Shown: in pieces, positions 6,851 through 10,705 of the stretch
How positions within the stretch are numbered: the first letter of the stretch is position 1
Layout: each line of letters begins with the position of its first letter
DNA from: Micavibrio sp. UBA1664
GTDB taxonomy: Bacteria; Pseudomonadota; Alphaproteobacteria; Micavibrionales; UBA1664
NCBI GenBank assembly: GCA_002320485.1
Contig: DCKW01000119.1
Location: forward strand, 1-10,705
Direction: 5' to 3'
Length of the DNA stretch: 10,705 nt
Notes under the pieces: generated by a model
Databases searched by the model: none
What the model was told of the DNA's origin: nothing
The model's input: only the letters and a program-made list of their open reading frames with translations
Translations under genes and position numbers: made by a program

Positions 6851-7783
6851 TTATTCTTCGTCAAGCTGTGCAAAGAAATCGTTTTGCACACCATTAATAG
6901 CCTTTACTTTTTTATATCTTTTACCACTAGGTGTTTCTTGAGAAGAACCACTTTTAATAGTTTCTAATACTGTTTGTACATTGTATTTTTTAACAATTTC
7001 CTCTCCGACTTCGTTGAGTTCTTTATGTATTTCCAAAACGCATTTAATGCTATTGCCGCTAGTAAAGCTTATCTCCTTGTTGAGAACTGATGTTTTATAA
7101 ACAATATCACTTATAACAAAACCTATGGGTTCATCGAGATAAATGCCCTTCCATTTTGAACCACCTTCACGCAATACAGGGGCAACAATCTCTATCACTG
7201 CGTTTTCGTCAATCTCTACTGGAAGCTTATTAGACCTCTGAATAAAATTAATAAAAGACGGCCTTTTTATAATCATTTCAGATTTATCTTTTTCGTTATT
7301 TTTATTGAATTTTGAGAAGCCAACCTTTTTAACTTCTTGGTTATTGTTTAATGTTTTATAAAAATTAGACCTTCTTGTAATAACTTTGGGATTCTCATTG
7401 GCAAGTTTTATCGGGTAGATTACATCACTTTCATTCAAATTGTTTTTTTGGATTTCATATCTTAGTTGCTGATTTTGTAGTTTTAAATTTTCTTTTTGTA
7501 ATTCTGTAAGGTCTGAATCTGGGATAGCCATATAAGTAAACACTGCTGTAAGAATTAATAATAACAATGTAATTTGGTTACTATTCTCACCTACAATCTC
7601 CCAAACTTCTTTAAGTCCACCCTCTTTTAAAGCTTCAGCTTTTAAAGTTACATCGATGCCAAGCATTTCGGCAATTTCATATGCTACCGCAAGAAACTCT
7701 GCCTCACAGCGATTTTGAACGATAGCATCCAGTGAATGACTGTTTAATTCTAAGAAATAATGAACTTCAAACCTATCTAGCAT
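6851..7783 (-). CDS. unrecognised single-pass membrane protein with coiled coil
   Basis: I do not recognise a named family. The 310 residues divide as follows. An N-terminal soluble part (1-68) begins with a strand-like FEVHYFLE and contains SHSLDA...NRCEAEFLAVAYEIAEMLGI and EGGLKEVWEI. One strong membrane segment follows at about 70-87 (ITLLLLILTAVFTYMAI). Next is a charged heptad-like coiled coil at 90-117 (LTELQKENLKLQNQQLRYEIQ), a long Asn/Lys-rich linker, and a C-terminal beta-rich domain at about 190-275 (LPVEIDENAVIEIVAPVL, KWKGIYLDEPIGFVISD, ISFTSGNSIKCVLEI). The gene is much more AT-rich than the housekeeping half; the stretch at 7261-7320 is about 23% GC. Its ATG sits inside a perfect inverted repeat and has no Shine-Dalgarno. 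It is the gene nearest the tRNA junction and reads toward it, so it is probably horizontally acquired cargo. Confidence 0.7.
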   Translation of the reverse strand: MLDRFEVHYFLELNSHSLDAIVQNRCEAEFLAVAYEIAEMLGIDVTLKAEALKEGGLKEVWEIVGENSNQITLLLLILTAVFTYMAIPDSDLTELQKENLKLQNQQLRYEIQKNNLNESDVIYPIKLANENPKVITRRSNFYKTLNNNQEVKKVGFSKFNKNNEKDKSEMIIKRPSFINFIQRSNKLPVEIDENAVIEIVAPVLREGGSKWKGIYLDEPIGFVISDIVYKTSVLNKEISFTSGNSIKCVLEIHKELNEVGEEIVKKYNVQTVLETIKSGSSQETPSGKRYKKVKAINGVQNDFFAQLDEE

Positions 7784-7789
7784 AGGTTT
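7769..7789. repeat. perfect 8-bp inverted repeat over the start codon of the membrane-protein gene
   Basis: AAACCTAT (7769-7776) and ATAGGTTT (7782-7789) flank CTAGC. On the minus-strand transcript the ATG at 7783-7781 would be partly paired in an 8-bp, 5-nt-loop hairpin. The same palindrome could be a repressor operator; a TATATT -10-like sequence lies immediately upstream at 7796-7791. Confidence 0.6.
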
Positions 7790-7849
7790 TAATATAGTCA
7801 GACGAAATGCACTGCAACTAAGATTCCAGCTGTAAATATCAAAACTATT

Positions 7850-8706
7850 TTAAACTAAATTTTCTGGTAAGGACTGAGGTGTAAGGTCAGAAAACAAAAC
7901 ATGCAATTCATCTCTTGATTTTACCATCATACTAGAAATTAGGGACAGACACATTGATATGTATGTTTCTTCTACTGGACTTGCGATGCCACGCCCCCTA
8001 TCGGCATCGCCAACACGATAGAAAGACATTGGTAGTGCATGTACATGATTAGAAAAAAACTGCCATAGTGAACGAAAAGTGGCTGTATCCATGCCAGCTT
8101 TTTCACAAATAACTTCAAGTGATAAATAGTGGGCGTCTCTTCCTTTTAAAAATTTAGTTTGTTGTTTAGATGGTAAAGTATTAAAGAATGAATTCTGTTG
8201 TAACCTATCTTTCAATTCTGCTATTTGCTTTTCAAAACCTTCTATATCTCTATGTCCAGGATGCGATTCTTCAAAGGACCTTTTACGACTACAACAATCA
8301 TGTAAATTGAAAAGATTCCACCGACACATCCATTCACTTTGATTGCATTCATCGACGCAAAGATAAAAAATGTAGCGCGCACTTCAACAATAGAACGAGT
8401 AAGGTTTGCGATAGATGCATAATCCCAATTTTCTATGATTTTTTGTGTCCATGGAGAATTAGGCGTCAATATTAGTACACTACTCGCCCTTGTGCACAAC
8501 ACAGTAAAAAGTACAGAGGCATAATAATGTTTAGTACTTGGCGATGGAATTCCGCCATACTGTTTCGATACATGCATACATTCCCTGACGACATTGTCCA
8601 ACATATCAGAAGCTTTATTATAGTTTCTTGAGGTCGTAATAGACGGTCCAGCATATCGAAGAAGTTTCTTTAAAGAAAAATTTTTTCGTTTAAGAAAGTT
8701 TATCAT
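7850..8706 (-). pseudogene. helical protein gene of unknown function, broken by one frameshift
   Basis: Two overlapping minus-strand frames together encode one protein. The first, from the ATG at 8706, gives MINFLKRKNFSLKKLLRYAG and runs well to RSIVEVRATFF at residue 114, then drifts into unlikely sequence. The second frame carries on sensibly as YLCVDECNQSEWMCRWNLFNLHD through to the stop at 7850. The switch falls in a T6 run (8365-8370, A6 on the plus strand); one more T restores a continuous 285-residue product. It is almost all alpha-helical. RSIVE in the middle and FFSNHVHALPMSF near the C-terminus (about 8010-8060) resemble the helical DUF5677/HEPN-like families, but I hold that loosely. 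The gene lies 66 bp upstream of the membrane-protein gene on the same strand, and both are AT-rich. It could be a true pseudogene, a sequencing or assembly homopolymer error, or a slippage-expressed gene. Confidence 0.65.
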
Positions 8707-8779
8707 ATACGTTAATTTTCTGTGCGGGCGTTATCCGTTAGGCACTATTATTTAGAAGCTCAAATATGAGTTTCTAAAA

Positions 8780-8790
8780 TGGCAGGGGTT
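8780..8790 (-). other. 10-nt match to the missing tRNA-Trp 3' end, inverted
   Basis: Read on the minus strand, ACCCCTGCCA equals the 3' terminus this tRNA should have (ACCCCT complementing AGGGGT, then G and CCA). It lies where AT-rich DNA ends and ordinary composition resumes. The sequence before it does not fold into a T-arm of correct spacing, so it is not a usable tRNA half. It may mark an element end, or be chance. Confidence 0.25.
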
Positions 8791-8890
8791 AATTGACACG
8801 ATTGGAACTAACCATTATGTCATTATTGCACAAATGCGCCCCATACTGGAAAGCCTTTATATCGACTTGCTCTGTAAAAATTAACATGCG

Positions 8891-8920
8891 TTAACCATTT
8901 CTTTATATTTTTCATATTAT
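8891..8920 (+). promoter_or_regulatory. candidate promoter for the small membrane-protein gene at 8946
   Basis: TTAACC (8891-8896) and TATTAT (8915-8920) are 18 bp apart and match the sigma-70 hexamers at four and five positions. The start of transcription would fall near 8927, giving a leader of about 20 nt. A second possibility is the perfect TTGACA at 8793-8798 with a poor -10 TATGTC at 8816-8821. The whole 8707-8945 gap contains no gene I can support. Confidence 0.4.
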
Positions 8921-8925
8921 ATTCC

Positions 8926-8939
8926 CTTCCTAGGGGAAG
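8926..8939 (+). promoter_or_regulatory. Shine-Dalgarno inside a small hairpin
   Basis: CTTCC (8926-8930) can pair with GGAAG (8935-8939) around TAGG. The strong ribosome binding site AGGGG (8932-8936), nine bases before the ATG at 8946, overlaps the loop and the right arm. It supports the chosen start and could modestly damp translation. Confidence 0.45.
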
Positions 8940-8945
8940 ACTACT

Positions 8946-9527
8946 ATGAATGAACAAGTACAAAAAATTGCCGATGCGTGGGACGAGATTTCCAAAGAGG
9001 CAAAAGACAATGTCGCCACGACAAGAGACGAATTTCAAAAACGGGCCGTATTGGTTGGTGGGTTGACGGTCATCGCTGGCGGATTTGTAACTGCCTTTGA
9101 CGGCGGACCGGCAGCACAGATGATGACAGGTGGATTTCCGTTACTGTTTTTGCTTGCCGCATCAAAAGAAACATATTTGAAAACACACTTTTACAATGCC
9201 ATGTCTTCATGGGCATTGGACAAACGCGATCAGGTTATTGAATCGAATCAGACAGCAAGAGTGACAAAGCCACGGTTTGACACCGAAGAAATTGCCTTTA
9301 ACAAGGAATACAAACAGCCGGGCTTTTTAAAAACATGGACGAACTTTCGCAGTCTTGCGGTTGTCAGTGCCATCACTGCATCATTGGCAGCATATGGTAC
9401 AGGCGATGTGACTGTGACTTTATTTGATAGAAACCGTAAAGAAGGGGCAGATAATGAGCACGCTACGGGGTCGGAGTTTGCACCGATGACTTCACCGCGT
9501 CCGCTTCCCCGTCCATCATGGAAGTAA
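8946..9527 (+). CDS. unrecognised small membrane protein
   Basis: A 193-residue protein with no family I can name. Residues 1-33 are a charged amphipathic helix (MNEQVQKIADAWDEISKEAK onward). Hydrophobic segments follow at about 34-52 (AVLVGGLTVIAGGFVTAF), 58-74 (MMTGGFPLLFLLAA) and 135-152 (SLAVVSAITASLAAYGTG), separated by a charged stretch at 91-131. The tail is proline-rich (SPRPLPRPSWK). The start is well supported by AGGGG nine bases upstream. Base composition is close to the housekeeping genes, unlike the AT-rich genes to its left. Its last 65 bases overlap, in antisense, the 3' end of the next gene. Role unknown; the neighbourhood of small membrane proteins suggests an envelope function only in the broadest sense. 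Confidence 0.7.
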   Translation: MNEQVQKIADAWDEISKEAKDNVATTRDEFQKRAVLVGGLTVIAGGFVTAFDGGPAAQMMTGGFPLLFLLAASKETYLKTHFYNAMSSWALDKRDQVIESNQTARVTKPRFDTEEIAFNKEYKQPGFLKTWTNFRSLAVVSAITASLAAYGTGDVTVTLFDRNRKEGADNEHATGSEFAPMTSPRPLPRPSWK

Positions 9528-9705
9528 TACCAGCGCGGTTATACAATCGTTCAACATCAGGCCATATTTTCGGAGCAGCATAGGCCGACACGGCAGCAGC
9601 AATAACAGCCGCAATCACTAAATCACCGTTTCTGAAAAAAACGGGTTGGCCTTCCTCATGGAAAGGATTGGCAGGTCGGTGAAAATATTCGCTCAAGCGT
9701 GACAT
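9463..9705 (-). CDS. unrecognised 80-residue single-pass membrane protein
   Basis: A short protein with a basic, Pro-containing N-terminus (MSRLSEYFHRPANPF), one Ala-rich membrane helix at about 28-45 (DLVIAAVIAAAVSAYAAP) and a polar tail that ends QTPTP. No clear Shine-Dalgarno precedes the ATG. It lies 30 nt after the DUF6804-like gene on the same strand, so it is probably the last gene of that leftward set. It converges on and overlaps the rightward gene by 65 nt. I favour it being real because of the coherent membrane helix and operon spacing, but it is small and unassigned. Confidence 0.5.
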   Translation of the reverse strand: MSRLSEYFHRPANPFHEEGQPVFFRNGDLVIAAVIAAAVSAYAAPKIWPDVERLYNRAGITSMMDGEADAVKSSVQTPTP

Positions 9706-9735
9706 GATTTTTTATTACATAACTGACATAAAAAG

Positions 9736-10047
9736 TCAATTTTGTTGCTTGTACGCCCGTAAAGCCAACCATGCAAACAAACAACCTGTTAGACCATCTA
9801 CCACCATCCAAATTTCTTTGGTCATGTGAATGACGGCAACAGGGTTAAACAGGATTGCTACAAAGCCGAAAATCCAAGGCCAAAAACTCTTGTCCTCCTC
9901 TTTCACCCCCTGATAAGCCATATAACCAGCGCATCCACATACGATGACGCGCATGAAAGTGTAATAACTATACGGCAAAGGTGCGATGCCGATAAAAAGC
10001 AACACCGTAGTGATCGCTAACAATTTCCACGAAACTGCTTCAAACAT
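9736..10047 (-). CDS. DUF6804-like small integral membrane protein
   Basis: A 103-residue protein made of about four membrane helices: 8-22 (LLAITTVLLFIGIAP), 30-46 (TFMRVIVCGCAGYMAYQ), 55-72 (FWPWIFGFVAILFNPVAV) and 79-97. The pattern PLPYSYYTFMRVIVC, W.WIFG..AILFNP, then VIHMTKEIWMVVD is what I associate with the DUF6804 family, a group of small membrane proteins of unknown function. The ATG overlaps the stop of the upstream gene by one base (TAATG), showing translational coupling. Confidence 0.7.
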   Translation of the reverse strand: MFEAVSWKLLAITTVLLFIGIAPLPYSYYTFMRVIVCGCAGYMAYQGVKEEDKSFWPWIFGFVAILFNPVAVIHMTKEIWMVVDGLTGCLFAWLALRAYKQQN

Positions 10048-10705
10048 TATCCTGCCGCCTTAATATTAGTGCGAATTGATTCCCGATTATCATCGGCTTC
10101 GTGTTGGTCTATAAATCCTTCATCAAATAATATATCGACTGTTTTATTGAAGACATACAAATATCCCCGCCCGCGATCAGACAAAACACCTCGATACGTA
10201 TGATGGTTTCCTAACGAAACTTCCTCATTGGACACATTCCATAACGCTGTAAGCGCAATTTCAACGGGATCACGTCCTTCATTTATACCTGCAACAATAT
10301 CAGCCTTATCTGTCTTGATAATTGTTTTTGCTTTCTTAAAAACATCGGTCACTGCTGCCGACCGAAAAATATCATCACTATGATATGCAGACTCTAAATT
10401 TTTTAAGGCTCGAATTGTCGCGGACACCTCTTGCCCATCGCTTATATCATTTTTAATTTCATCTTCAACTGGCTGCATATCAATCACATCATCAGATTTA
10501 AAAGAGGTGTTTTGCACCTTGCGGGGTGACCCCATACGCATGGATTCCGTTATCGAAACAAGAACACTGGGAATTAAAAATAATAAGCCAGGCAATGTCA
10601 CCAATAAGGCAATAAACCAATGCCACTCCAACACATCCACTACCCCAAAATACGTCCCAATGGTGATGGGGAGGGTAAAACGAAATACAAACGTGCCAAT
10701 CAATG
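10047..10705 (-). CDS. membrane-anchored protein of unknown function (partial at window edge)
   Basis: The frame is open to the right edge. The first possible start inside the window is a TTG at 10703, so the true start is probably outside. About 218 residues are seen. The visible N-terminus has two hydrophobic segments, at about 3-22 and 29-50 (HWFIALLVTLPGLLFLIPSVLVS). A polar acidic linker follows (DDVIDMQPVEDEIKNDISDG), then a soluble, mostly helical C-terminal domain of about 120 residues (ATIRALKNLESAYHSDD through DEGFIDQHEADDNRESIRTN). The domain is cytoplasmic by the positive-inside rule (SMRMGSPRK follows helix 2). I recognise no family. Its stop overlaps the next gene's ATG by one base. 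Confidence 0.6.
   Translation of the reverse strand, partial: LIGTFVFRFTLPITIGTYFGVVDVLEWHWFIALLVTLPGLLFLIPSVLVSITESMRMGSPRKVQNTSFKSDDVIDMQPVEDEIKNDISDGQEVSATIRALKNLESAYHSDDIFRSAAVTDVFKKAKTIIKTDKADIVAGINEGRDPVEIALTALWNVSNEEVSLGNHHTYRGVLSDRGRGYLYVFNKTVDILFDEGFIDQHEADDNRESIRTNIKAAG

Noticed and set aside
8780..8820. Minus-strand sequence with TTCCAATC followed by ACCCCTGCCA as a displaced tRNA 3' half
   Set aside because: The distance from the T-loop-like sequence to the acceptor strand is about five bases too long and the T-stem does not pair.
8823..9038. 71-residue leftward reading frame opposite the start of the gene at 8946
   Set aside because: It covers the promoter, Shine-Dalgarno and first 90 bases of a better-supported gene and shows no coherent domain or start signal.
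9716..9735. TGAC...GTCA hairpin with following T residues near the start of the 80-residue gene
   Set aside because: Only a 4-bp stem with a 7-nt loop; too weak to call a terminator.
6696..10705. CRISPR array, insertion sequence, integrase or replication gene
   Set aside because: Looked for in this region and none seen: no regularly spaced repeats, no DDE or tyrosine-recombinase motifs in any frame.

Overview
The window looks like chromosomal DNA of a moderate-GC alphaproteobacterium, probably of a poorly characterised lineage. I base this on an alphaproteobacterial-type pyruvate kinase (KLEKPSAL active-site segment), a DUF3108 secreted protein, and an RsmB-like methyltransferase whose N-terminal domain has the form usual in that class. 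This placement is inferred from family resemblance only. No replication or mobility gene is present.

Left half (1-6609): housekeeping genes in two divergent, tightly packed transcription units that meet at 3968-4029. Leftward: pyruvate kinase, a FemAB-like aminoacyltransferase, a DUF3108 exported protein and the N-terminal half of GlmU (cut by the window edge). The first three are 0-4 nt apart. Rightward: a hotdog-fold acyl-CoA thioesterase, an RsmB/NOP-type rRNA m5C methyltransferase (ATGA overlap) and a YafK/DpaA-like L,D-transpeptidase-family lipoprotein (1-nt gap). Three of the seven genes, glmU, the FemAB-like gene and the transpeptidase-like gene, bear directly on the cell wall.

Junction (6654-6850): a tRNA-Trp(CCA) gene starts normally but loses its identity at the end of the anticodon stem. 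The T-arm and 3' acceptor are missing and AT-rich DNA follows. About 110 bp further on lies a tandem GGTAACGC repeat with an 11-bp period. This looks like one end of an integrated element or the scar of one.

Island-like segment (about 6700-8790): two leftward, AT-rich genes of no recognised function. One encodes a protein with a central membrane segment and coiled coil; an 8-bp perfect inverted repeat lies on its start codon. The other is an all-helical protein whose frame is broken at a T6 run; restoring one T gives a continuous 285-residue product.

Right end (8946-10705): base composition returns to that of the housekeeping half, but all genes are small predicted membrane proteins. One reads rightward. 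Three read leftward (one resembles DUF6804, one is cut by the edge), with a 65-nt antisense overlap between the convergent pair. Whether this block belongs to the element or to the host cannot be decided from the window.
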